Assembly: GCA_030640495.1 (NCBI GenBank)
Contig: DAOWJH010000069.1
Location: 1-13,366 of the forward strand
Direction: 5' to 3'
Length of the DNA: 13,366 nucleotides
DNA from: Dehalococcoidia bacterium
GTDB lineage: Bacteria > Chloroflexota > Dehalococcoidia > Dehalococcoidales > DAOWJH01
The notes under the pieces are model-generated. The model did no database searches, was not told the origin of the DNA, and was given only the letters and a program-made list of their open reading frames with translations. A program made the translations under genes and the position numbers. Below are positions 5,900-13,366 of this stretch, one piece after another. Within the stretch, counting starts at the first letter, position 1. The number at the start of each line of letters is the position of its first letter.

Positions 5900-7507
5900 T
5901 TAATGAGGTTCAACGGAGACACTATTTAACATAGGAAAACCGAGGGGGCTCAGGTTATACCCCTTAATGTAGGGCTTGGTAAGAATATAATTCTTGCCGA
6001 ACCATAAAGGTAAACAAGCAGCGTCGTCAACCAGTCTTTGTTCAGCTTGCTGATATAGCACCAAGCTCAATTTATTATCCAGTTCCACACTGGCCATATC
6101 CAGCAGGGCATCTATCTCAGGATTGCTATACTCGCCATAGTTATTATCGGTACCACTATGGAATAAGACATCCAAAAAATCCTGTGGATGAGGGTAATCA
6201 GCAATCCAACCCACATAAAACATCTCATCCTTCTCCTGCTTAAGGTAATAAAGAAGCCTCTGTGGTTCCAGTTGCCTTACCTTTACCTCCACCCCCAGGT
6301 TGTTTCGCCATTCTTGAATGATAGCCTCCAGCTCCTGTGATATTAAGCCTCCCCAGCCCATAGTAGTAATGGTGATAGGCGGCAGGTTAGATACATCGCC
6401 ATATTTTGAGGTGGCAATCAACTCCTTTGCCCTATTTATATCATATTTCAGCCCTGACAAATCATCATTGAATCCAGGCATGCCCGGGGGTAAGATGCCG
6501 TCTGCCGACTGCACCATATCTCTAAATACCAAGGAAGCTAGTTTATCCTTATCTACAGCCTGAGAAAAGGCACGACGAATATTGACATCATCAAAGGGTG
6601 GTTTATGGTGATTAAAGCCAATATAGTAAAAGCTTAGCTCAGGGACTACCTCTAAATCGTGATAAAAGGGGCCGGCTTCATCGGTAACCTTATCAATATA
6701 ACTAAGACTAACACTGGTGACATCAATCTTACCAGTCTCATACATATTCATCGGCACACCACCCCACAACTGAAAAACAACAAAATTGACCTTAGCCAAT
6801 TTGCCGTAGTAAAGGTCATTCTTCTCCAGGACGAGCAAGCTATCTTCATCCCACTGCCTGAGCATGAAGGGACCAGTGCCATTCGGCTGGCGCCACCACT
6901 CCCCTACCGATTCCGCATTGGCTCTATCCACGACAAAGGCGGTGGGGTAGGTGAGCTTGGATAAGAAGTAAGATTTGGGAGCATCTATAGTTATCTGAAG
7001 GGTGTAATCATCAATAATCCTGACGCCGCTAATTTCCTCAGCTTTACCAGCTAATACCTCCCTCACCCCGACAATATCACCCAAATAGGTGGCTACTGTC
7101 TGAGACTGAGTATCGGGGTGGCAGGCACGCTGCCAGGAATACTTAAAATCCTCAGCCTTAACCTCCCTGCCATCATGAAATCTAACATCGTTTCGTAGAT
7201 AAAAGGTGTAGGTCATGCCATCATGGCTAACCTGCCATGATTGGGCAATATCGGGCACCGGCTCCAGGTTATCACCAAAGCAGACCAAGCCACTAAATAG
7301 CTGCATTATATACTCGTGGGAGGTCATATCATTGGAGACGGCGGGGTCAAGGGTATAGGGGTCAATGCCGTATAGGTTAAGAACTTCCGCTTCGGTGGCA
7401 GGCGCTTCTTGCTGAACCGGCTGGCAGGCAACACGGGGTAAGTAGAACACCAGCAGGCTACATGCTAATACTAGCGAAAGAATTATATATATGATTTTTT
7501 TAATCAT
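5900..7507 (-). CDS. ABC transporter solute-binding protein, family 5 (peptide/nickel type)
   Basis: 535 residues, typical for OppA/DppA-like binding proteins. A signal sequence (residues 1-28, IIYIILSLVLACSLLVF) ends near RVAC. The arginine makes this a poor lipobox, so lipid attachment is uncertain. The mature part starts LNLYGIDPYTLDPAVSND, the family opening. It continues with AQSWQVSHDGMTYTFYLR and VRFHDGREVKAEDFKYSWQR, the signature region of SBP_bac_5. RRAFSQAVDKDKL and the late WIADYPHPQDFLDVLF are also hallmarks. It would capture oligopeptides or a similar ligand for an ABC permease that is not encoded here. There is no clear Shine-Dalgarno before the ATG. A weak promoter may be TTGTTT (7574-7579) and TAGAAT (7550-7555) with an 18-base spacer. 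An orphan binding protein could serve a permease elsewhere. Confidence 0.9.
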   Translation of the reverse strand: MIKKIIYIILSLVLACSLLVFYLPRVACQPVQQEAPATEAEVLNLYGIDPYTLDPAVSNDMTSHEYIMQLFSGLVCFGDNLEPVPDIAQSWQVSHDGMTYTFYLRNDVRFHDGREVKAEDFKYSWQRACHPDTQSQTVATYLGDIVGVREVLAGKAEEISGVRIIDDYTLQITIDAPKSYFLSKLTYPTAFVVDRANAESVGEWWRQPNGTGPFMLRQWDEDSLLVLEKNDLYYGKLAKVNFVVFQLWGGVPMNMYETGKIDVTSVSLSYIDKVTDEAGPFYHDLEVVPELSFYYIGFNHHKPPFDDVNIRRAFSQAVDKDKLASLVFRDMVQSADGILPPGMPGFNDDLSGLKYDINRAKELIATSKYGDVSNLPPITITTMGWGGLISQELEAIIQEWRNNLGVEVKVRQLEPQRLLYYLKQEKDEMFYVGWIADYPHPQDFLDVLFHSGTDNNYGEYSNPEIDALLDMASVELDNKLSLVLYQQAEQRLVDDAACLPLWFGKNYILTKPYIKGYNLSPLGFPMLNSVSVEPH

Positions 7508-7603
7508 TTGACTATATAAACGAAGATTTTGGTTTTGTTTGGATTGATAATTCTAATTCCACCCTAAGCCTTAAAACAAGGGGCGTTTATCAAGGCAAGG
7601 TTA

Positions 7604-7910
7604 AAGGGGCTTCGCCCCTTCAAAACCCTGTACCTCCCCCTCTCCTTTGAAACCCGTTTATTAACCTCACCCCCTTAATTTACCCCAAAAATCAAGATTT
7701 TCGGGGACCCCAATTTAATCCCCCTCTCCTTGTTAAGGAGAGGGGGAACCGATTATGTAAGAGAGGCTTCGCCTCTCTTTGACTCTCCTTACTCTGGAGC
7801 ATAGAGGGGGGTTAGCCCCTCATTTATTTATCCTCCTCCCCTTGCTTCCAGGGGTGTTTAAGAGGGGCATTAGCTCCTCTTCTTATTCTTCCCCTTCCCC
7901 TTCAAAGGGG
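7604..7910. repeat. Cluster of seven to eight short GC-rich hairpins
   Basis: Successive inverted repeats fill the spacer upstream of the solute-binding protein gene. They include AAGGGGC/GCCCCTT (7604-7620), CCCC..GGGG (7683-7706), a perfect 12-bp stem CCCCCTCTCCTT/AAGGAGAGGGGG (7720-7746), AAGAGAGGC/GCCTCTCTT (7759-7779) and GAGGGG/CCCCTC (7804-7821). Further ones are AAGAGGGGC/GCTCCTCTT (7860-7881) and CCCCTT/AAGGGG (7897-7910). Several share the form of a stem closed by a TTC or similar tiny loop. I find no gene in 7508-7925. Confidence 0.7.
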
Positions 7911-7929
7911 ATAGGGTAGATGAATAATC

Positions 7930-8095
7930 TCAAAACAGGCCTTGTCTTTTCAGGCTCAGGTAATTTTTATCGCCAACAATAATGTGGTCTAAGACATCTA
8001 TGCCTACAATCTCCCCCGCCTCAGCTAACCTTTTAGTTAACTTTATGTCATCTTCCGAGGCTTCAGGGTCGCCCGAGGGGTGATTGTGGACAAAG
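7930..8095 (-). pseudogene. Detached 3' end of radC (duplicate of the last 54 codons)
   Basis: The block 7926-8095 aligns without gaps to 9921-10090, the end of the intact radC gene, with 14 mismatches in 170 bases. The frame is open, from within the JAB motif (FVHNHPSGDPEASEDD) to the shared stop (GLF then TGA). Of the 14 differences, 11 are silent. The other three give I to V and K to N. The 55 bases 8041-8095 are identical, and homology stops abruptly at 8095. No start codon or N-terminal part exists, so it should not be functional. It forms a direct repeat with the true gene end, bracketing the Fn3 lipoprotein gene. Confidence 0.9.
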
Positions 8096-8366
8096 AAGCG
8101 GAGGACACAATTGGCAAAACTACTACCCCTTCACGATTCCAGTTGATAAGAGTATACCACTTAGGGGTAGACCAAAGCTAGGATAACCGCCTAGGTGTAC
8201 GGAATGTGGTTACGACCTTAGAGGGGGAGTGGTGTTGGCGTGGGTGTAGGGCGTGGTACTGGATTAGCACAAGCACTAAGCCCTACTACACTTACGAGAA
8301 AGATGCAAATCATTACCCAGAAAAGGGAGTGTATGACTCCAGTGTAGCACAATCATTAGTTGCCAC
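8096..8366. other. Gene-free stretch between radC fragment and Fn3 lipoprotein gene
   Basis: No supported gene. A minus-strand hairpin GGAGT-CATAC-ACTCC (8326-8340) followed by CTTTT could be a weak terminator for the lipoprotein gene. Two imperfect 15-base direct repeats built around ACC-C-TAGG-GTA (about 8155-8169 and 8184-8198) are also present. A short plus-strand frame with CxxCGYD (8196-8216) ends at a nearby stop and cannot be called. Confidence 0.4.
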
Positions 8367-9782
8367 TTATCTCTGTATGTCAATCCTATCAGCCTTGTAG
8401 AAACCTAGTCCTGACGAATCCTCCTTTTTCTCAAAAGTTACGCCTTTTAGTGTGAGTTGCCAGACGATTTTACCTTCTGGGGTAACTTCAACGATTTTTG
8501 TTGATCCGGTAATTAACGTATTACCATTGGGCAATCTGTTAGCGTCTCTGACAGGAGCGGCCTCTCGTTTAAACCCTACGGATTGCCATACAATCTTGCC
8601 CGTCTTTGGGTCAATTTCAACTGCGCTGTGAGGTTTATCTAGCGGGTGTGATGGGGCAAGTATGTTGCCATTAGGAAGAATTTCTGGGTCATGTACCCCA
8701 ATGAAAACCCCCTCCCCATGAATTTTAACCACTGCTCCCTGAGGGTCCACTTCAGCTACCAAGTTGAAATTCCTTAGGCTGATAAATGTATTGCCGTTGG
8801 GCAGTCTGGTGACGGAATTGGTATGAGTCCAGCCTTCATCATAAATTTCATTGTAAGGAGGTTTGTCAAAGTGGTCTTTGGCATACCAAGTCCAAACAAT
8901 TTCTCCTTCTGGGTTTACCTCCGTCACCTGGGCATCATCTTTCTGGTCATCAGCGCCAAATACAAAAATGGTGTTCCCATTGGGCAGGCGGTCTGCCTCG
9001 TGGGATATTTTCGTAGTCAGGTATGACCAGACGATATTGCCGCTACGGTCAATCTCGTACACACCATTTGTAGGCAGTACGAATAATATGTTATTGTTCG
9101 ACAGCAATTCTGCATCAAGTCCCGGATTGGTATATTGCCTCAAATTCTGTGGGATCTGATATTCCCAGATTATCTCTCCCAGCATGTTCACCTCTATCAT
9201 TCTGGGCCTTCCAGCGATATGGCAGTCTCTCATTAGCGTGGTGCCAGCCCAGGCCATATCAGAGTGATAGACGTCCACATACAGGTCCGGGTCTACAGCT
9301 CCTCTAGGCATTGGTGTAGGTGTTGTGCTTACACAAGTTACCAGCGTATCTTCGTTGCCGCTTTTATCTACTGTGGTTACAGCAAAGTAGCACTTGGCTC
9401 CATCTTTAAGTCCGGTCACTTGATAGGTATTGGTGGCAATGTCAGTTATTTGTTGAACAGGTGTCATACTACTGGTATCTACTATTTCTGCCTGGCTCAT
9501 ATATACGTCATAGTGGGCAAAGTCTTTAGCCGTGCTCTTATCCCACGACAGGTTTACTCTGCCATCATAGGCATCAGCTGCAACTAGGCCAGTTATCGCA
9601 GATGGAGGTGTTGTATCGGGTGGTGGTGTTGGCGGTGCCTCCTCTTCTTCCGCTGCCACCTTTTCTTCTCCTGGTGTCACTTCTGCCTCTTCCTCTTCTA
9701 CTGCTACCGGGGCACAGGAAGCCAGCACTAGGGCAGCCACTACTAAATAACCTACTGCCAGACATATGCTTTTCTTTTTCAT
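8367..9782 (-). CDS. Lipoprotein with fibronectin type III and arylsulfotransferase-like beta-propeller domains
   Basis: 471 residues from the ATG at 9782, chosen because AAAGGAGGGGAA lies directly before it. A lipobox L-A-S-C places the lipidated cysteine at residue 23. A very acidic, proline-rich tether (residues 27-58, runs of E) follows. Residues about 60-155 look like one Fn3 domain (PPSAITGLVAADAYDGRVNL, YFAVTTVDKSGNED). The rest is a propeller with repeated blades around LPNGNT and EV(N/D)P-x-G-x-IVW, as in arylsulfotransferase (ASST) and related families. Catalytic competence is uncertain: the histidines in blade starts (SHEADRLPNG, WTHTNSVTRLPNG, VHDPEILPNG) could be relevant, but I cannot assign the ASST histidine. 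It probably sits outside the cytoplasmic membrane. It is bracketed by two copies of the radC end, so it may be cargo of an inserted element. Confidence 0.8.
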   Translation of the reverse strand: MKKKSICLAVGYLVVAALVLASCAPVAVEEEEAEVTPGEEKVAAEEEEAPPTPPPDTTPPSAITGLVAADAYDGRVNLSWDKSTAKDFAHYDVYMSQAEIVDTSSMTPVQQITDIATNTYQVTGLKDGAKCYFAVTTVDKSGNEDTLVTCVSTTPTPMPRGAVDPDLYVDVYHSDMAWAGTTLMRDCHIAGRPRMIEVNMLGEIIWEYQIPQNLRQYTNPGLDAELLSNNNILFVLPTNGVYEIDRSGNIVWSYLTTKISHEADRLPNGNTIFVFGADDQKDDAQVTEVNPEGEIVWTWYAKDHFDKPPYNEIYDEGWTHTNSVTRLPNGNTFISLRNFNLVAEVDPQGAVVKIHGEGVFIGVHDPEILPNGNILAPSHPLDKPHSAVEIDPKTGKIVWQSVGFKREAAPVRDANRLPNGNTLITGSTKIVEVTPEGKIVWQLTLKGVTFEKKEDSSGLGFYKADRIDIQR

Positions 9783-9924
9783 TTCCCCTCCTTTCGGCGG
9801 CACCCCTCCCTGCCTCAAACCCAAAAAGGACACCAGCCACCGCTATAGTAGTTAGCCGTTTAGTACCCTTTCTTCATCCCCTCAGTCTCCTAAAGTAATA
9901 TCACAAGTAAGATTAGAAGCAATC

Positions 9925-10614
9925 TCAAAACAGGCCTTGTCTTTTCAGGCTCAGGTATTTTTTATCGCCGATAATGATATGGTCTAAGACATCTATACCC
10001 ACAATTTCTCCAGCCTCAGCTAGTCTTTTGGTTAGCTTTATGTCATCTTCCGAGGCTTCAGGGTCGCCCGAGGGGTGATTGTGGACAAAGATAACCGAGG
10101 CAGCACTGGCTGAGATTGCCTCTTTGAATGCCTCCCTAGGATGGACGATGCTGGTATCCAGGCTACCAACCGAAATCTCGGCAACTTTTATTAGCTGGTT
10201 TCTGGTATCCAGCAGGAGCGCCAGAAAATGCTCCTTCTTTTTATCCTTTAACCTGCCTCTCAGCAAGCTCGCCACATGTTCAGGGGTCTTAACTACTGGC
10301 TTTTCCCCAGTCTCGGGATAGCCCTCCAGCCGGTTAGCTAACTCAAAAGCAGCCTTAATCTGAGACGCTTTAGCCACACCAATTCCCTTCACCTGAGAAA
10401 GCTCCTCTACTGAAGCAGTAGCGATTCGTTTAAGACTGCCGAACTGAGATAATAGTCTCTGGGCAGTTACCATCACCGACTCACCGGCGATACCACGACC
10501 TAGAATCAAAGCCAAAATCTCCTGAGCCGATAGGGCTTCTACCCCGAATTTTTGCAACCTCTCTCTGGGTCGCTCAGAAACAGGTAAATCATGGATAGTA
10601 AATGATTTCTTCAC
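9925..10614 (-). CDS. radC: RadC family protein (JAB/MPN-type, DNA-repair associated)
   Basis: 229 residues with the family's full architecture. It has the opening TIHDLPVSERPRERL, a helix-hairpin-helix region (VEELSQVKGIGVAKASQIKAAF cut by position), and a C-terminal JAB domain. The metal motif is HNHPSGD (H178, H180, D184 from this start), with the upstream EISVGSLDTSIVHPREAF. RadC's biochemical role is unsettled; old links to recombination repair are disputed. I prefer the GTG at 10614: GGAGG lies 8 bases before it, and GTGA overlaps the stop of the peptidase gene by 4 bp. The ATG at 10629 lacks a ribosome site. It is the last gene of the nfi-prfB-peptidase-radC run. Its final 170 bases are duplicated at 7926-8095, suggesting that this 3' end was used as an integration site. 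Confidence 0.93.
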   Translation of the reverse strand: MKKSFTIHDLPVSERPRERLQKFGVEALSAQEILALILGRGIAGESVMVTAQRLLSQFGSLKRIATASVEELSQVKGIGVAKASQIKAAFELANRLEGYPETGEKPVVKTPEHVASLLRGRLKDKKKEHFLALLLDTRNQLIKVAEISVGSLDTSIVHPREAFKEAISASAASVIFVHNHPSGDPEASEDDIKLTKRLAEAGEIVGIDVLDHIIIGDKKYLSLKRQGLF

Positions 10615-11837
10615 CAGCTTCGCCTCCATGCCCAATTTTCAGCAACCAGACCTAACCATAGGAGGAGTGCAGCAGTTAGCGCGGCTAATGTTCCAACTAG
10701 TGCTGGATGCACTGCGGTTGTCGTCGCCTCTGGTGTCTGATACTGCTCAGTAATATAATCCCGCCACAGAGTATCCAGACCATCCATATCAAAGCCATAA
10801 ACTTTTTGTAAGGCAGCGTCATAGCCACTACCTTGTCTAAAGGTATTCAGAAGCTCCAGCATTTTACCCTGTCCATAATTAGCAATAAGAAATTCAACCA
10901 GGCTACAACTCTGGGCATAGGCAAGGGTTGCCTCGCCAGCATAAGCTGAAAAGGGACTTGATAAGCTACGCACCGAGATGAGACTATTCTCAGCTACTGC
11001 GTTACTTAGATAAGCGGTAAATTGTGGAGCAATCAGCCCCTCGGTATGCATGGCTAAACCCTCATCAAGCCAAGTAGGCAACCCGCTGTAGGGATTAAGG
11101 GTCATCTGATGGATAACCAGGTGGGTTAGCTCATGGGCAATTGCCCTCTTCCCCCAGTCAAGCTTATCTGGAGCTATGCCAATAGCGATAGCAGCATATC
11201 TGGTAAAGGCTACCCCCCCCGTCCACTCCTGAGGGTAAATCATAGCCCCCTGTACATCCTGGGCACTGGCGTAGATATAGAGGCTAACCGGCCTCTCAAG
11301 ACAGGCACCGGTATCATCAGCCAGCCGAGCCAGTGCTTGCTGAGCCGCTGCCATTATCTCCTGGGCAAAGGAGTTATCACCCTCATACCAGTATATAGTT
11401 ACCTCACCCTCGGTTAAGCTGTGCCAGGGATAACGGAGGTCATCAAACTGAAGTTGAAGCAGAGCTGTTTCAACCCGGTTACCATCGGCATCCTCCACTG
11501 TCCACCAGTAGTCCACACTGGACCCTGGGGGTAAGCCACCCGTTTTCCTCATATCCCAGGTCCACTGAGCATCAACAGTAGGACCGGGCACAAAGTCAAT
11601 ATAAACCTCGCTGGTTACCTGGGCAAAGCTTAGTCGGTCAACGGTATAGTGGAGGCGAATGTCAGTAATATTAACATCGCTTTGGACTGATAAATTAAAG
11701 CTAAGCTTAGACGGGAACTCCGCCTGAACCGAGCTATCTAGGATGGTAAGCCCGCTGTGGGCTTGAACCGAGACGGGGCTCAGTATACTCAGGAATAAGC
11801 AAACAACCAGGGCTAATATACCAGCCTTGTTAATCAT
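10611..11837 (-). CDS. Membrane-anchored gluzincin-type metallopeptidase (peptidase MA-like)
   Basis: 408 residues. It has a signal peptide (about 1-26, cleavage near VQA/HSG), a beta-rich N-terminal region of about 110 residues, then the peptidase. The zinc motif is HELTH at 235-239, with a second glutamate in WLDEGLAMH (E259), as in gluzincins such as the Peptidase_MA family. The C-terminus is a transmembrane helix (about 379-400, VGTLAALTAALLLWLGLV) with a short basic tail. The catalytic domain should therefore face outside, tethered at the C-terminus. Its ATG overlaps the prfB stop (ATGA, 4 bp), and its stop overlaps the radC start (GTGA), so translation is coupled across the three genes. 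Substrate is unknown. Cluster membership with prfB and radC does not suggest a shared pathway. Confidence 0.8.
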   Translation of the reverse strand: MINKAGILALVVCLFLSILSPVSVQAHSGLTILDSSVQAEFPSKLSFNLSVQSDVNITDIRLHYTVDRLSFAQVTSEVYIDFVPGPTVDAQWTWDMRKTGGLPPGSSVDYWWTVEDADGNRVETALLQLQFDDLRYPWHSLTEGEVTIYWYEGDNSFAQEIMAAAQQALARLADDTGACLERPVSLYIYASAQDVQGAMIYPQEWTGGVAFTRYAAIAIGIAPDKLDWGKRAIAHELTHLVIHQMTLNPYSGLPTWLDEGLAMHTEGLIAPQFTAYLSNAVAENSLISVRSLSSPFSAYAGEATLAYAQSCSLVEFLIANYGQGKMLELLNTFRQGSGYDAALQKVYGFDMDGLDTLWRDYITEQYQTPEATTTAVHPALVGTLAALTAALLLWLGLVAENWAWRRSW

Positions 11838-12932
11838 TCTTCTTTACCCATACTAGAGCGGAGGTAGGCGGTTATAAAGCTGTCCAGTTCCCCATCCAGT
11901 ATAGCATCGGTATCGCCAGTTTGATAATTAGTTCTGTGGTCCTTTACCATCTTATACGGGTGGAGGACATAACTTCTAATCTGGTTACCCCAGCCAGCAG
12001 TTATGCGCTTCCCCTTCAGCCTGGCTTTTTCCTCGGCTCTCTCAGCCAACTGTAGCTTGAGCAGGCGAGCCTGAAGGATTTTTAAAGCAGTTTCTTTGTT
12101 CTGGTGCTGAGAACGCTCACTCTGACAGGTAACCACCAAGCCGGTGGGGAGATGAGTTAGTCTGACAGCACTGCTTGTCTTCTGCATATGCTGTCCTCCC
12201 GGTCCGCTAGACCTGAACACATCAACCTTCAGCTCATCAGGCTCTATGTTGACATCAACATCGGCTTCAGCTTCAGGCATAACCTCTACCAAGACAAAGG
12301 AGGTATGCCGAGCATGGTCAGCATCAAAGGGGGAAAGACGAACCAGGCGATGGACGCCGTGCTCCGATTTTAAGTAGCCACAGGCATAATCACCACCAAC
12401 CCCGATGACCACGCTTTTTATTCCCGCCTCCTCACCAGGGGAAATATCCAATATCTCAGCCTTATAACCGCGACGCTCAGCCCAGCGAAGATACATTCTC
12501 ATTAGCATCTCCGCCCAATCTTGAGATTCGGTGCCTCCAGCTCCGGCATGAATAGCCAAGATAGCATTTCTGGCATCATACTCACTGCTAAAAGCCCTCT
12601 CTAGTTCCAGCTCATCAAGATAGGAGGTCAGTTTGTCAATTTCAGATTGAATGTCTAGCCTGAGTGAGGCGTCCCCTTCTGCCAGGGAGATTAATTCGGC
12701 AGTGTCAGCCACCCTTTTCTCAAGTTCTCGCCACCGGTGCACCACCTTCTTCTGCTCAGCTAACCGGCGCATAACATCCTGCGCCCTGGCCTGGTCTAAC
12801 CAAAAGTCAGGTTGGGCTGACTGCTTCTCTAAGCTGATGATTTCATTTTCCTTATCAACAATGTCAAAGATGCACCAGCGCTATAGAGATTCTAGCCTTT
12901 AAATCCTTTAATTTGTCACTTAATTCCTGCAT
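11834..12932 (-). CDS. prfB: Peptide chain release factor 2, expressed by programmed +1 frameshift
   Basis: RF2 ends translation at UGA and UAA. The full protein is about 365 residues, made of 22 codons from the ATG at 12932 and a second frame from GAC at 12865 to the stop at 11834. The join is the classic CTT TGA C site: TGA at 12864-12866 stops the first frame unless the ribosome slips +1 on CTT. Before the shift the protein reads MQELSDKLKDLKARISIALV-HL, and after it DIVDKENEIISLEKQ. Diagnostic RF2 motifs are SPF in RLVRLSPFDADHARH (stop-codon recognition) and GGQ in SSGPGGQHMQKTSS (peptide release). The usual internal AGGGGG stimulator three bases before CTT is only CTGGTG here. GAGG lies just before the start. 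It follows nfi by 19 bp and overlaps the peptidase gene by 4 bp. Confidence 0.95.
12864..12869 (-). promoter_or_regulatory. prfB: prfB autoregulatory frameshift site (CTT TGA)
   Basis: CTT (12867-12869) followed by in-frame TGA (12864-12866) and C. When RF2 is scarce the slow UGA stop allows slippage into the +1 frame, so RF2 limits its own synthesis. That mechanism is known from other bacteria; here only the sequence is seen. Confidence 0.85.
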
Positions 12933-12951
12933 TTATCCTCACCCGATTCTT

Positions 12952-13366
12952 CTAGCCAAAAAGTTCCCCTTGATAGCTTGCCTCAGGTAGAGCCACATTC
13001 CTTTCTGGCTTCAAATTTCCGCCTGCGGCCAGATGAGCGAAGCGGGTAGGCTCTGGTAAGCGATAACCGCGGCAGCATTCCAGCACCCAGTAAATGGCAG
13101 TTTGAAGGTCAATCTTATGACCGATAGAGACATAAATGGGCTTGACTCCGAGTTTGGTTCGCAAAGCCACCCCTATAGTCTCACCCCTATCCACTACTTC
13201 GGCATAGCTACCCACCTCCTCAGCGAGCACTTCATGTCTGCCACACAGCAGGGATTTAGCACAGCCAATTGTTGGTGTATTCAAAAAGAGCCCTAGGTGA
13301 GATGCGAGACCCATTCGTCGGGGGTGAGCAATCCCCTGACCATCAACCAGGATAAGGTCAGGGGTA
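12952..13366 (-). CDS. nfi: Endonuclease V, C-terminal part (5' end beyond the window)
   Basis: Endonuclease V nicks DNA near deoxyinosine and other deaminated bases. The frame is open to the window edge at 13366, so the ATG at 13314 is internal. The upstream residues read DLILVDGQGIAHPRRMGLAS, the central family motif whose aspartate binds metal. GVKPIYVSIGHKIDL contains the later conserved histidine (SxGH). TIGCAKS and TRFAHLAA are also family-typical. About 137 residues are visible. The N-terminal catalytic aspartate and the PYVxG-type region are outside. It is the first visible gene of the nfi-prfB-peptidase-radC run, with 19 bp to the prfB start. Confidence 0.92.
   Translation of the reverse strand, partial: TPDLILVDGQGIAHPRRMGLASHLGLFLNTPTIGCAKSLLCGRHEVLAEEVGSYAEVVDRGETIGVALRTKLGVKPIYVSIGHKIDLQTAIYWVLECCRGYRLPEPTRFAHLAAGGNLKPERNVALPEASYQGELFG

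Noticed and set aside
7604..7910. CRISPR array
   Set aside because: The repeats are palindromes of different lengths and sequences, without regular spacing or a constant repeat unit.
8206..8400. Plus-strand 64-residue frame, and a CxxCGYD zinc-ribbon-like stretch in another frame
   Set aside because: No ribosome site, no recognisable family, and the frame runs into the antisense of the Fn3 lipoprotein gene. The cysteine motif frame has stops on both sides.
9602..9898. Plus-strand frame rich in proline and leucine opposite the lipoprotein start
   Set aside because: It is the antisense of the acidic Glu/Pro-rich tether and signal peptide of the minus-strand gene.
10615..10635. Upstream TTG or ATG starts for radC
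   Set aside because: They lack a ribosome site. GGAGG plus the GTGA overlap support the GTG at 10614.
11834..12772. RF2 starting at the ATG at 12772
   Set aside because: The frame is open upstream to the GAC after CTT TGA, and the residues there match the RF2 N-terminal helix region. The programmed frameshift explains the break.

Overview
The window looks like a chromosomal segment of an anaerobic bacterium. I would lean toward Chloroflexota/Dehalococcoidia, at modest confidence. The pointers are the lipoprotein style, the ADP-forming acyl-CoA synthetase alpha subunit, and tandem CCCCTCTCC/GGAGAGGGG hairpins in a spacer. No 16S or other decisive marker is present, so this is inference. All convincing protein genes lie on the minus strand except a truncated response-regulator receiver on the plus strand.

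Layout, left to right. (1) 30-1055: a lipoprotein with two copies of a PsbP/Mog1-like domain, behind a near-consensus promoter. (2) 1180-1853: spacer with a perfect hairpin, an N-terminally truncated receiver domain, and a 3' half of tRNA-Lys(TTT). (3) 1854-4445: an AT-rich islet. It holds a tightly overlapping three-gene operon read right to left: XRE-ImmA/IrrE regulator-peptidase, MazF/PemK-like RNase toxin, and a small PD-(D/E)XK-like nuclease. A consensus promoter inside an inverted repeat drives it. The islet is flanked by remnants of tRNA-Lys 3' sequence and a 16-bp direct repeat, and ends at a 3' half of tRNA-Ser(TGA). (4) 4457-7507: an ADP-forming acyl-CoA synthetase alpha subunit and an oligopeptide-type solute-binding protein. 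(5) 7508-8366: a spacer with a hairpin cluster, then a detached copy of the last 54 codons of radC. (6) 8367-9782: an Fn3 plus arylsulfotransferase-like beta-propeller lipoprotein. (7) 9925-13366: a housekeeping cluster nfi (cut by the window edge), prfB (with a programmed +1 frameshift), a membrane-anchored HELTH peptidase and radC, coupled by 4-bp overlaps.

The main theme is repeated integration at gene 3' ends. Three 3'-end duplications or fragments (tRNA-Lys, tRNA-Ser, radC) mark junctions, yet no recombinase gene is visible. The radC case is the clearest. The two 170-bp copies are perfectly identical for 55 bp at one end. At the other end they differ at 14 positions, nearly all synonymous. 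This is the pattern expected when an incoming element brings its own allele of the gene end and displaces the resident one.

The best candidate for an under-described system is the islet operon xre-immA / mazF-like / PD-(D/E)XK-like. It looks like a toxin-antitoxin or defence cassette with an extra nuclease gene, and it sits in mobile-element scars.
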